From Cognatazoarcus sp050305135 (GTDB lineage: Bacteria; Pseudomonadota; Gammaproteobacteria; Burkholderiales; Rhodocyclaceae), in assembly GCA_050305135.1 (NCBI GenBank), contig JBNLET010000194.1, positions 1-64,000 of the forward strand: DNA of 64,000 nucleotides. Direction: 5' to 3'. How positions within the stretch are numbered: the stretch's first letter is position 1; every line of letters begins with the position of its first letter. Below the pieces are notes generated by a model. The model searched no databases, was not told the DNA's origin, and saw only the letters and a program-made list of their open reading frames with translations. Below, piece by piece: positions 1 through 7,919 of this stretch. The position numbers were made by a program, and so were the translations under genes.

Positions 1-1
1 C

Positions 2-916
2 AACCCCCGTTCGATCATCGTCACCGGCGGCGAGGGCTGTCTGATGGCCGGCGCCGAGGGCGGTGCGCAGACGCACGCCACCCGCCATGGCGCGGCCTGG
101 TCGCGGCTGATGTGCTCGCTGTGCCAACCTCTGCCGTCGCAGGAACTCGCGCCGCTGGCCGCGCGAATTCCCGATTTCGACGCGCTCTGGCCCCGGCTGA
201 TCGAAGACGGCCACGTCCTGTCCGGCAGCGACGCCGAGGTATTGCTCAGCCGCCGCGACGAGGTCTTTCACGACAACAGCGGATTCCATTTCGTCCCCGG
301 CCGGCGCGCCTGCAAGCACCTCGTCGTGGTGTGTACCGGATCGGTGGTGGCCGGCCTGCTGGCGCCGACCTTGTTGAGCCTCAGCTACGCGGGCTTCCAG
401 GACACGCTCGACGTGGTACTGACGGCGGCAGCGCAGCGATTCGTCACGCGGGAGTTGCTCGAGGCCTACGGCATCCGCACCTGGGGCGACGCGTTCGAGA
501 AGCGCGACGGCTTCAACGTGCCCCACGTACAGCTCGGCCGCTCGGCCAGCTGCATCCTGGTCGTACCGGCCACCGCCAACAGCCTGCATCGACTGGCGCA
601 GGGCGCGTGCAGCGATCTGTTGTCGATGATGGTGGCCGCGTCGGCCGCACCGGTGGTGGTGGCGCCGGCGATGAACGAAGCGATGTGGGCGCATGGCCCG
701 GTGCAGAGGAATCTGTGCCAATTGCGCGACGACGGCGTGTATGTCATCGAACCCACCCTGATCATCGGTGCCGCCGACGTCGCGACCCAGGGCGGCGCCA
801 TGTTCGGCGGGCACGGCAGCCTGTGGGCCGGACCCGCCGGCCTGATGGCGATGCTGGCCGCGATCATCGAGGCACACGCCGCGAAGATGCGGCAAGGCGC
901 GGCAGCGGCGCCGTAG
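2..916 (+). CDS. HFCD-family flavoprotein (CoaC/EpiD-like decarboxylase fold), possibly 5'-partial
   Basis: The C-terminal two thirds is a homo-oligomeric flavin-containing Cys decarboxylase domain. It starts at KHLVVVCTGSVVAG, has the active-site histidine in NVPHVQL, the loop PATANSLHRLAQG and the signature PAMNEAMW. Family members bind FMN and decarboxylate cysteine in 4'-phosphopantothenoylcysteine or at peptide C-termini. About 100 residues precede the domain; this part includes a Cys pair (MCSLC) and I do not recognise it. The frame is open to the left window edge, so the gene may begin outside. The first ATG inside is at 44, giving 290 residues, but it has no clear ribosome site. It is not a normal bifunctional CoaBC because no CoaB synthetase domain follows. 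The substrate is unknown. Confidence is high for the fold and low for the start. Confidence 0.75.
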   Translation, partial: NPRSIIVTGGEGCLMAGAEGGAQTHATRHGAAWSRLMCSLCQPLPSQELAPLAARIPDFDALWPRLIEDGHVLSGSDAEVLLSRRDEVFHDNSGFHFVPGRRACKHLVVVCTGSVVAGLLAPTLLSLSYAGFQDTLDVVLTAAAQRFVTRELLEAYGIRTWGDAFEKRDGFNVPHVQLGRSASCILVVPATANSLHRLAQGACSDLLSMMVAASAAPVVVAPAMNEAMWAHGPVQRNLCQLRDDGVYVIEPTLIIGAADVATQGGAMFGGHGSLWAGPAGLMAMLAAIIEAHAAKMRQGAAAAP

Positions 917-961
917 CCAGGCTCGGGGATCCCGCCGGCGGCGACACGGGCCGGCCGGACT

Positions 962-2275
962 TCAGTCCTCGGCCGGATCGAAGGCCGCCTCGCTGTAGGT
1001 GGCCAGCACCTGGTCCACCCGGTTGCGGTCCACGTCCACGACCTCGAACTCCCAACCGTCCCAGCGAAAACGTTCCGCCTTCTTCGGAATGTGGCCGAGC
1101 AATGCGAGCACGAAGCCGCCTACCGTATGGTAGTTGCCCAGCGCCTCGTCCGGCACCGTGCGGATGCCGAGCTTGTCCTTCATCTCGTCCAGCGGCAGCA
1201 GGCCATCGAGCAGCCACGAGCCGTCCGGCCGGCGCACCGCGAGCGCCTCCTCCGGGTCGGCCGCAGTCGGGCTCATGTCGCCGACCACGGTCTGCAGCAG
1301 GTCGTCCAGCGTGACGATGCCCTCGGTCTGGCCGAACTCGTTGACGACGAAGGCGAAGGTGGTGCGGTGGGTGCGAAAGCTGGACAACAGGTCGATCAGC
1401 GTCAGCACGCTGGGCACGTACAGCGGCTGGACCATCGGCGTCTCGGCGAAGTCGATCTCGCCGGCCAGCGCCGCCTTCAACAGCGTGCGGCTCTCGGCCA
1501 CGCCGACGGTGTTCTGCAGCCCGCCCTTGCAGATCGGGAAGCGCGAATAGGGCGCCTCGCGCAGCCGCGCCAGGTTGTGCTCACGCGCCTGCTGCAGATC
1601 GAGCACCACCACGTCGGCCGCCGGCGTCATCACCGCCCCGACGCGCCGGTCGTCGAGCCGGAACACATTGCCGAGCAGATGGCTCTCCTCCGGCCGGATC
1701 GCGCCGGCGCGCTCGCTCTCGTCGACGTAGGCCAGGATGTCCTCGACCCCGCTCACCGCCGGCGCCGAGCGCAGCGGCAGCAGGCGCAGCACCACGTCCG
1801 AGGCCCACGACAGGAAATGGATGGCCGGCGACAGCAGGCGGATGAACCACTGCATCAGTGGCGCCGCGCGCACCGCCACCTGCTCCGGATAGGCGATCGC
1901 GATGCGCTTCGGCACGATCTCGCCGAACACGATCGACAGCGCGGTGACGATCGCGATCGTCAGCGCCAGCGAGATCTCGCCGGCATAGGCGGCGATCGAG
2001 GGCAGCAGGCCGCTCACGCCGCGCTCGAGTTCGGTCTTCATCGCCGATTCGCCGAAAATGCCTGCCATCAGCGAGGCCGCGGTGATGCCGGTCTGGGTCG
2101 CGGCGAGGAAACGGCTGGGCGTCTCCTTGATCTGGAGCGCAGCCCCGGCGCGCGATTCGCCGCCTTCGAGCATCAGTTGCAGCCGCGCCTTGCGGGCCGA
2201 AGCCAGCGCCATTTCGGTCAGTGAAAAGACCGCCGAGATACCGATCAGCAGCAACAGGATCCAGAACGCATTCAT
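962..2275 (-). CDS. CNNM/CorC-family membrane protein with CBS domains (HlyC/CorC type)
   Basis: This 437-residue protein has the three-part layout of the family. An N-terminal DUF21/CNNM transmembrane domain (residues about 1-190) includes FSLTEMALASARKARL and the conserved GEIVPKRIA stretch. A CBS pair (about 205-335) is recognisable from RVGAVMTPAADV and NEFGQTEGIVTLDDLL. The CorC_HlyC transporter-associated domain closes it (WLLDGLLPLDEM, TVGGFVLALLGHIP). Such proteins sit in the inner membrane and are linked to magnesium or cobalt efflux and tolerance. ATG 2275 is preceded by GGAAAG at a suitable distance. A longer in-frame extension upstream overlaps the TRAP permease antisense and is not used. 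The gene lies 284 bp beyond the dctM stop on the same strand and is probably a separate unit. Confidence 0.9.
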   Translation of the reverse strand: MNAFWILLLLIGISAVFSLTEMALASARKARLQLMLEGGESRAGAALQIKETPSRFLAATQTGITAASLMAGIFGESAMKTELERGVSGLLPSIAAYAGEISLALTIAIVTALSIVFGEIVPKRIAIAYPEQVAVRAAPLMQWFIRLLSPAIHFLSWASDVVLRLLPLRSAPAVSGVEDILAYVDESERAGAIRPEESHLLGNVFRLDDRRVGAVMTPAADVVVLDLQQAREHNLARLREAPYSRFPICKGGLQNTVGVAESRTLLKAALAGEIDFAETPMVQPLYVPSVLTLIDLLSSFRTHRTTFAFVVNEFGQTEGIVTLDDLLQTVVGDMSPTAADPEEALAVRRPDGSWLLDGLLPLDEMKDKLGIRTVPDEALGNYHTVGGFVLALLGHIPKKAERFRWDGWEFEVVDVDRNRVDQVLATYSEAAFDPAED

Positions 2276-2473
2276 GGCAGTCTTTCCGGGCAAGAGGCCG
2301 CCCGCCGTGCCGTCACGTCGTTCGCGGCCGGTGCGGGCGCGGACGGCATCGGGGGCGGTCCGAGGATGCCGAAACATAGCACGCCGCCGAACGGCATTCG
2401 CACACGACGGCAGTCGTCCGCGCCCGCTCCAGCCTCGTGCTCGGCTACTTCGTCCGGTGGCCCATGGACGCAG

Positions 2474-2510
2474 GCCGGGCCCGACGCAACGACGCTGCGG
2501 CGGGCCCGGC
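2474..2510 (-). terminator. Strong GC hairpin 3' of dctM, candidate terminator
   Basis: A perfect 10-bp inverted repeat, GCCGGGCCCG (2474-2483) and CGGGCCCGGC (2501-2510), encloses a 17-base loop. It lies about 50 bases past the dctM stop on the transcribed strand, in the 284-bp gap before the CorC-like gene. No U-run follows, so intrinsic termination is uncertain; it could instead stabilise the mRNA 3' end. Confidence 0.4.
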
Positions 2511-2559
2511 GGCGGGACCGGGCCGCATCGGCGGCCGCAGTCGCTGGCGGAAACGGGGA

Positions 2560-3864
2560 TCAGTGCATGCGTTCGATCAAGACGGACGTCATGCCGGGAA
2601 ATACGGCCACCAGCGCCAGTACCGCCACCATGATCAGTACATAGGGCACGGTGCCGGCGATGATGTGTCCGAGCGGCACGTCGCGCACGACGCCCTGAAC
2701 GACAAACAGGTTGAGGCCGACCGGCGGCGTGATGAGCGCCATCTCCATCGTGATGGTCAGGACGATCCCGAACCAGATCAGGTCCCATCCGAAGGCCGCG
2801 ATGATCGGCACCAGGATGGGAGTGGTGATCACGATGATCGAGAGGGTCTCCATGAAGCAGCCGAGGAACAGCAGCATCAGGTTGATCGCGATGAACACCA
2901 GCCATGGCGATACCGGCAGCTCGGAGACCGCGCGCGACAGCGTCGGCGCGACTTCGGTGGTCGTCATCGTGTAGCCGAAGAGCATCGCGGCGGCGATGAT
3001 CATGAGCACCATCACGCTGCTCCGCGCCGACTCCTTCAGTATCAGCACGATCTTCGACGCCGTGAGCTCGCGGTAGATCACGGACGACAGGGCCAGGCTG
3101 GCAATGGTGCCGATCGCGGCGGCCTCGGTCGGTGTGGCGATCCCCGTGTAGATCGAGCCGAGAATGATCCAGATCAGCACCGCCACCGGAGCGATGTCGA
3201 GCGCCGCGCGCAGGCGATCCCTGGCATTCACCGATTTTGCGGGCGCGACGCTGCGGCCCTGCTGGCGCAGCGCGTGCGTCACTTGATAGGCGACGAATGC
3301 GCCGGCCATTACCAGACCGGGGACGATCCCGCCGATGAACAGCTTGCCGATCGATTGTTCGGAGATGATGCCGTAGACGATCATCGGAATGCTCGGCGGG
3401 ATCAGGATGCCCAGCGTGCCGCCTGCGGCGACGGCGCCGCAGGACGCCGAGTCGCGATAGCCGAAACGGCGCATCTCGTTTACCGAGAAGCGGCCGATCG
3501 CGCCGGCCGTCGCCACGCTCGATCCCGACACGGCCGCCATCACGGTACATGCCAGCGTGGTGGCCACCAGCAGGCCTCCGGGCACGCCGTGCAGCAGCGT
3601 GGCCAAGGCATTGTAGAGGCGCGAGCCCATGCCCGAGGCGGAGATGATCGCCCCCATCAGGATGAACAGCGGCACCGCGGTCAGCGTGAAGCTGGTGACC
3701 GAATCCCATACCGTACTGGCCACCAGCGAGAGCGCGTCGAGCCCGCCGCCGAGGCCGAACAGCGCGGCCACGGCGATCGCGAACAGTGCGAAAGCGACCG
3801 GCGTCCCGGTCACGAGCAAGGCGATCAGGGATGCGAACATCGCCAGTCCGATCCAGATTTCCAT
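2560..3864 (-). CDS. dctM: TRAP transporter large permease subunit DctM
   Basis: This 434-residue integral membrane protein has about 12-13 hydrophobic segments. Family hallmarks include GVPGGLLVATTLACTVMAAVSGSS near residue 95 and GGTLGILIPPSIPMIVYG near 150. In TRAP systems this subunit forms the Na+-coupled channel for a carboxylate delivered by the periplasmic binding protein. ATG 3864 (MEIWIGLAMF) has AGGGGG just upstream and starts ten bases after the dctQ stop. The longer reading from 3924 would overlap dctQ and lacks a site. It is the last gene of the mutase operon, so the transporter is probably co-expressed with the catabolic enzymes and imports their substrate. Confidence 0.92.
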   Translation of the reverse strand: MEIWIGLAMFASLIALLVTGTPVAFALFAIAVAALFGLGGGLDALSLVASTVWDSVTSFTLTAVPLFILMGAIISASGMGSRLYNALATLLHGVPGGLLVATTLACTVMAAVSGSSVATAGAIGRFSVNEMRRFGYRDSASCGAVAAGGTLGILIPPSIPMIVYGIISEQSIGKLFIGGIVPGLVMAGAFVAYQVTHALRQQGRSVAPAKSVNARDRLRAALDIAPVAVLIWIILGSIYTGIATPTEAAAIGTIASLALSSVIYRELTASKIVLILKESARSSVMVLMIIAAAMLFGYTMTTTEVAPTLSRAVSELPVSPWLVFIAINLMLLFLGCFMETLSIIVITTPILVPIIAAFGWDLIWFGIVLTITMEMALITPPVGLNLFVVQGVVRDVPLGHIIAGTVPYVLIMVAVLALVAVFPGMTSVLIERMH

Positions 3865-3874
3865 CGCGAACCCC

Positions 3875-4426
3875 CTAGGTTTCTCGCCCGTCGTCGCGCC
3901 GCACCGGCGTCGGGGGGCGGTCATCCGTTCGGCGCGACCACATCCGCAGCAACTGGATCAGCAGCAGCCATATCATTCCGAGCGCGAACGAAGAATAGGG
4001 AATCCACAGGCTGATCTCGAACAGTCCCCAGGATTTTTCCCCGCTCGCGTACGCGTCCCACCAGAACTGGCAGCTCAGCCAGACCAGGACGGCGACCACC
4101 GCCAGGATCACGACGTCGGAAATCAGGGTGAGCACGCGGCGGGCGACGGGGCTCACGCGCTCGACCACGACGTCGACGCCCACGTGGGCACCCTCGGCGA
4201 GCGCGTAGCCCGCACCGAGGAAGGTGATCAGGCCCATCAGATAAGCGGCCACGTCATGGACCCATCCCGAGGACGCGCCGAACAGCGTGCGCACGAGCAC
4301 TTCGTAGCTCACCAGCAGCGCGATCACGAAGGCCGTCAGTCCGACCGCCACACCGCTCCACTGCACGGCCACGCCCAACGGGTCTCGCACGGACGCAGTC
4401 TCAGCTGCGGATGATTCGGCCGACAT
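3875..4426 (-). CDS. dctQ: TRAP transporter small permease subunit DctQ
   Basis: This 183-residue protein has four transmembrane segments, as expected for the small TRAP membrane subunit. It has the typical features SYEVLVRTLFGASSGWVHDVAAYLMG and YALAEGAHVGVDVV. In the complex it binds the large subunit DctM and completes the transporter. ATG 4426 follows the dctP stop by two bases; a GTG at 4432 would overlap dctP instead. Tight spacing to dctP and dctM indicates one transcript and translational coupling. The protein family is clear, but the transported compound cannot be read from this subunit. Confidence 0.9.
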   Translation of the reverse strand: MSAESSAAETASVRDPLGVAVQWSGVAVGLTAFVIALLVSYEVLVRTLFGASSGWVHDVAAYLMGLITFLGAGYALAEGAHVGVDVVVERVSPVARRVLTLISDVVILAVVAVLVWLSCQFWWDAYASGEKSWGLFEISLWIPYSSFALGMIWLLLIQLLRMWSRRTDDRPPTPVRRDDGRET

Positions 4427-4428
4427 GA

Positions 4429-5442
4429 TCACTTCGCATCGAGCGCCTGCCGAAGCAGTTCATCGCCGCCCGGGATGTCCTTGCGGAACTTCTCGAAGCT
4501 GACCTCGCGAAACAGCGTCTGCCACTGGTTCCAGGCTTCCGCCGTCAGCTTCTCGACCTCGACGCCATTGTCGGCGAACAGCTTGGCGACGCGCCGGTCC
4601 TCGTTCTTGGCCCCTTCCAGCGCCGCCTGTTCGAGGCTGGCGCCGACCTCGAGCAGGATCTTCTGCTGCTCGGGCGTGAGCTTGTTCCACGATTTCATGC
4701 TGATGGCGATCGGCTCGATCGTGAAGAAGATGCTGTAGTCCTCGGGCGAGACGTAGTGCTTCGCCACCTCGTAGATGCGATACGCACCGAACGAACCGGA
4801 GGACGTCCACACCGCGTCGAGCAGGCCGAGCTGTATCGCCGAATAATTTTCGGACGAGGGCATCGAGACCGTCGTCGCGCCGGCCTTCTGCAATGCCGCC
4901 TCCATCAGCTTGCCGGCCGCGCGCACCTTCAGGCCCGAGACGTCGCCGGGCATCATTACCGGCTTCTTGCCCGAGGCTACGCCACCGGAAATCTGAATCC
5001 ACGCCAGCGACTTGAAGCCATACGCTTCGGCCTTCTTTTCGAGCGTCTTCCAGGCGGCGCTGTCGCGGAACCGGAACAAGTCGTCGTGGGTCTTCCAGAG
5101 CCCCGGCAGCAACACCATGCTCATCTCCGGAATCGCTCCGCTGGCATAGATGTAGGGGTAGATCGCGAGGTCGACCGCACCGCTTTTCAGCGCCGTATGG
5201 GTCGCCTTGGCCTTCACCAGCGACTCGGCCGGAAAGATCTTGACCTTGATCGTCCCGTTGCTGCGCTTCTCGACTTCCTGGGCGAACTTGACGCCTGTCG
5301 CCACGACATAGTCTTCCTCGTTCTGCGGCCATTGGTGCGCCAGCTTCAGGTTCAAGACCTGCTGCGCGGCGGCGCTTCCTGCGACGGCCAGCATGCCGAC
5401 TGCCAGCAGTGTGTTCCATGCTCGTGCGAATCGCGTGTTCAT
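4429..5442 (-). CDS. dctP: TRAP transporter periplasmic substrate-binding protein DctP
   Basis: This 337-residue protein has a Sec signal peptide (hydrophobic core LLAVGMLAVAG, cleavage probably after AAAQ). The mature part has the DctP fold: LKLAHQWPQNEEDY at the N-terminus, TIKVKIFPAESL, and the substrate-site region SGGVASGKKPV followed by DVSGLKVRAAGKLMEAALQKAGA. The arginine of KVRAAG is at the position that usually salt-bridges a carboxylate ligand. ATG 5442 is preceded by AGGAG at ideal spacing; the longer frame to 5685 overlaps meaB. It lies 37 bp downstream of meaB in the same operon. Ligand class is probably an organic acid; the exact ligand is unknown. Confidence 0.92.
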   Translation of the reverse strand: MNTRFARAWNTLLAVGMLAVAGSAAAQQVLNLKLAHQWPQNEEDYVVATGVKFAQEVEKRSNGTIKVKIFPAESLVKAKATHTALKSGAVDLAIYPYIYASGAIPEMSMVLLPGLWKTHDDLFRFRDSAAWKTLEKKAEAYGFKSLAWIQISGGVASGKKPVMMPGDVSGLKVRAAGKLMEAALQKAGATTVSMPSSENYSAIQLGLLDAVWTSSGSFGAYRIYEVAKHYVSPEDYSIFFTIEPIAISMKSWNKLTPEQQKILLEVGASLEQAALEGAKNEDRRVAKLFADNGVEVEKLTAEAWNQWQTLFREVSFEKFRKDIPGGDELLRQALDAK

Positions 5443-5479
5443 CTGCGTGTCTCCTGTTCCTCTTTCTGTTCTGTTCGAG

Positions 5480-6379
5480 CTACTCTGCCTCCGGGCCGTG
5501 TTGCGCAAGCCGCGACAACACCTCCCGATAGACTCCTTCCAGGCCGTCGTCGAAGCGCGTCGCCGGGATCTCGGCCAGTACCTGGGCCAGGCTGCGCGCC
5601 GCAAGCGCCTGCAGCCGATAGCGGTTGTGGCGCCGCCGCCGTTCGGTGGCGGCCGATGGCCCGGCGCAACACGCGAGCCGGGCATCGATCGCCGCGCTCA
5701 GTTCGCCCACACCCGCATCGTCGTCCTTGCGCGTCATCACGACGGGCGGAGCTTCGGCGCCGGCGCGGCTGGCGAACACCGACCGCAACTCGAGCGCGCT
5801 GCGCTCGGCCCCCGGCAGGTCCGCCTTGTTGATGACGATGATGTCGGCGGTTTCGACGATGCCGGCCTTCATGGCCTGAATCGCGTCGCCGAGGCCGGGC
5901 ATCAGGACCAGCACCTCGACGTCCACCAGCGCCCGCACCCCGTATTCGGTCTGGCCGACGCCGACCGTCTCGAGCACCACCTCGGCGAAGCCGTGGCGGT
6001 CGAGTGTGGTCAGGATCTCCGGCAGATTGTCGGCAAGACCGTCGTGCGCCCCGCCGCTCGGCAGGGATCGAATGAACAGGCGCGGATCGTCCGCGGCGCT
6101 GTCCATGCGCACTCGGTCGCCGAGCAGCGAGCCGGCACTGTGGGGGCTGGTCGGATCGACCGCCACCACCGCCAGCGGCGCGTGATGCTCGACCCGATGT
6201 CGCGCGAGGCGGGCGACCAGCGAACTCTTGCCGACACCGGGTGCGCCAGTGACGCCGATGCGGGGCGCCGCGTCGACTGCGCCGGCGTGCAGGGCCTGCG
6301 CGACGCTGGCGCGGGCCGCGTCGCTCAGCGCGCGACCGAGCGCGCGCCGGTCGAGGACGCGGGCCGCCGGCGTGCTCAT
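5480..6379 (-). CDS. meaB: MeaB/ArgK-family G-protein chaperone of a B12-dependent mutase
   Basis: This 299-residue SIMIBI-class GTPase has a P-loop GAPGVGKSS near residue 45, the switch segment ETVGVGQTEYGV, and NKAD for guanine specificity. MeaB proteins dock on methylmalonyl-CoA-type mutases, gate adenosylcobalamin loading and rescue inactivated enzyme using GTP. The gene overlaps the CoA-transferase by ATGA (start 6379, upstream stop 6376-6378), and the two mutase subunits lie just upstream in the same operon. That strongly supports a role as the dedicated chaperone of this mutase. E. coli argK sits in an analogous position in the sbm operon. Confidence 0.93.
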   Translation of the reverse strand: MSTPAARVLDRRALGRALSDAARASVAQALHAGAVDAAPRIGVTGAPGVGKSSLVARLARHRVEHHAPLAVVAVDPTSPHSAGSLLGDRVRMDSAADDPRLFIRSLPSGGAHDGLADNLPEILTTLDRHGFAEVVLETVGVGQTEYGVRALVDVEVLVLMPGLGDAIQAMKAGIVETADIIVINKADLPGAERSALELRSVFASRAGAEAPPVVMTRKDDDAGVGELSAAIDARLACCAGPSAATERRRRHNRYRLQALAARSLAQVLAEIPATRFDDGLEGVYREVLSRLAQHGPEAE

Positions 6380-7500
6380 GCTTCCTTTCCGAGCAACTCG
6401 GCATTGTGCTCGCCGAGCAGCGGCGGCATGCCGAACCGGTCCGGGACGCCCGCAAGCTTGATCGGGTTGCCGACCGCCCGGATCCGGCCGTCGGGGGTAT
6501 CGATCTCGGCCACCATCGCGCGCGATCGGGTGTGCGGACTCTGCAGCGCCGTCTCGAGGCTCTCCACGCCGGCCGCGACCACGCCGAGCGGAGCGAGGCG
6601 CGCAACCCAGTGTTCGGTCGTGCCGCCCGCCAGTACCTCACCGACCAGCTCCAGGACGTAGTCGCGATTGACGCGCCGGGCGCCCATCGTGGCGAGGCGT
6701 TCGTCGCGGATCCAGTCAGGTTTTTCGACTTCGGTGCAGAAGCGCCGCCAGAAATCATCGTGGCTGATGAACAGTGCGAGCCAGCCGTCGCTGGTCGGGA
6801 AGAGCTGCGCCGGAACGATGTATGGGTGGGCGGACTGCGGATAGCGTTCGGCGTGCTCGCTGGCGTTGAGCCAGCCGCCGGCCAGGTAGTTCAGTTGCGA
6901 CAGCATGACGTCGTACATGGCAATGTCGACCTGGCCGCCCTTGCCTTCGACCAGCTTGGCGAGCAGCCCGACCGCACCCATGATGCCGGCCGAGTTGTCC
7001 ACCGCCGAGTAGCCGGTCTTGGTCGGCGGCCCGGAGGGGTCTCCGGTCAGCATCATCACGCCGGTCAGCGCCTGGATCACGTAGTCGTAGGCCGGGAATT
7101 CCGCGTACGGGCCGTCCAGGCCGTAGCCGGTCAGCGCCACGCAGACGATGGCGGGGTTCCAGCGCTTCAAGCGATCGTAGGTCAGCCCCAGCTTGCGAAT
7201 CGCGGCCGGGCGCAGGTTGGTCACCAGTCCGTCCGCGTCCTCGACCAGGCGGCCGAGTTCGCGCTGCCCCTCGTCGCTCGCGAGATCGAGCACGACGCTC
7301 CGTTTGCTGCGGTTGAGGCTGGCGAAATAGGCGTTGTGCGCGCCGATCGAGTGAGGGCTGACGCGGCGGCCGATATCCCCGCCGGGCGGCTCGACCTTGA
7401 TCACGTCGGCGCCCAGGTCGGCGAGCAGCATGCTGCAATACGGCCCCATCAGCATGTGACCGACCTCGATGATGCGCACGCCTTGCAGCGGCGGCGTCAT
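6376..7500 (-). CDS. Class III (CaiB/BaiF) CoA-transferase
   Basis: This 374-residue protein matches formyl-CoA-transferase-like enzymes. It has an N-terminal Rossmann part (GVRIIEVGHMLMGPYCSMLLADLGADVIKVEPPGGD), an NRSKRSVVLDL stretch, and the catalytic aspartate in the AMYD motif after GGQVD. A CaiB-type C-terminus contains the repeated H-rich segment. These enzymes move CoA between carboxylic acids, often using succinyl-CoA as donor. The start overlaps the small mutase subunit stop by ATGA (7497-7500), and the gene overlaps meaB at its 3' end. By context it probably activates the imported dicarboxylate to the CoA thioester that the mutase uses. The donor and acceptor are not determinable from sequence. 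Confidence 0.9.
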   Translation of the reverse strand: MTPPLQGVRIIEVGHMLMGPYCSMLLADLGADVIKVEPPGGDIGRRVSPHSIGAHNAYFASLNRSKRSVVLDLASDEGQRELGRLVEDADGLVTNLRPAAIRKLGLTYDRLKRWNPAIVCVALTGYGLDGPYAEFPAYDYVIQALTGVMMLTGDPSGPPTKTGYSAVDNSAGIMGAVGLLAKLVEGKGGQVDIAMYDVMLSQLNYLAGGWLNASEHAERYPQSAHPYIVPAQLFPTSDGWLALFISHDDFWRRFCTEVEKPDWIRDERLATMGARRVNRDYVLELVGEVLAGGTTEHWVARLAPLGVVAAGVESLETALQSPHTRSRAMVAEIDTPDGRIRAVGNPIKLAGVPDRFGMPPLLGEHNAELLGKEA

Positions 7501-7919
7501 GGCAGGCGCTCCGCGACGGCGGCAATCACGTCCTCGAGCGGCGTCTCGCTCGTGAATACCGCGAGCACGCCCTGGGCGCGAAGCGAAGCGTGGTCGTGGG
7601 CGGGAATCGTGCCGCCGACGAAGAGCGGAATCTCGCCGGCGTTCATCGCGCGCAACTGCTGCATCGTCTCGGCGACCAGGTCGTTGTGGCTGCCGGAGAG
7701 GATCGACAGGCCGAGCGCGTCGACGTCCTCGTCGACGGCCGCGCGAGCGATGAAATCGGGCGTCTTGCGCAAGCCGGTGTAGATCACGTCGGCGCCCGCG
7801 TCGCGCAGCGCCAGGGCGATGACCTTGGCACCGACGTCATGGCCGTCGAGCCCCGGCTTGGCGATCAGGATGCGTTTTCCGCGCAAGGGCTTTGCCTGCG
7901 TCGTCGTGTGGGCGTTCAT
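7497..7919 (-). CDS. B12-binding small subunit of a methylmalonyl-CoA-mutase-type enzyme
   Basis: This 140-residue protein is the cobalamin-binding Rossmann domain alone. It shows the complete base-off/His-on signature: DGHDVG at residues 25-30 with His27 as lower axial ligand, then the SxL element (LGLSILSG), then the GG element (FVGGTIP). Separate small subunits occur in isobutyryl-CoA, 2-hydroxyisobutyryl-CoA and some methylmalonyl-CoA mutases, whereas the classic MCM alpha chain carries this domain fused. ATG 7919 overlaps the stop of the large subunit by ATGA, and its own stop overlaps the CoA-transferase start in the same way. The longer frame upstream is antisense or shadow to the large subunit. 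Confidence 0.93.
   Translation of the reverse strand: MNAHTTTQAKPLRGKRILIAKPGLDGHDVGAKVIALALRDAGADVIYTGLRKTPDFIARAAVDEDVDALGLSILSGSHNDLVAETMQQLRAMNAGEIPLFVGGTIPAHDHASLRAQGVLAVFTSETPLEDVIAAVAERLP

Noticed and set aside
2437..4014. 525-residue plus-strand frame opposite the TRAP permease genes
   Set aside because: It is rich in His, Arg, Asp and Gln with no family pattern, as expected of the antisense of membrane-protein codons.
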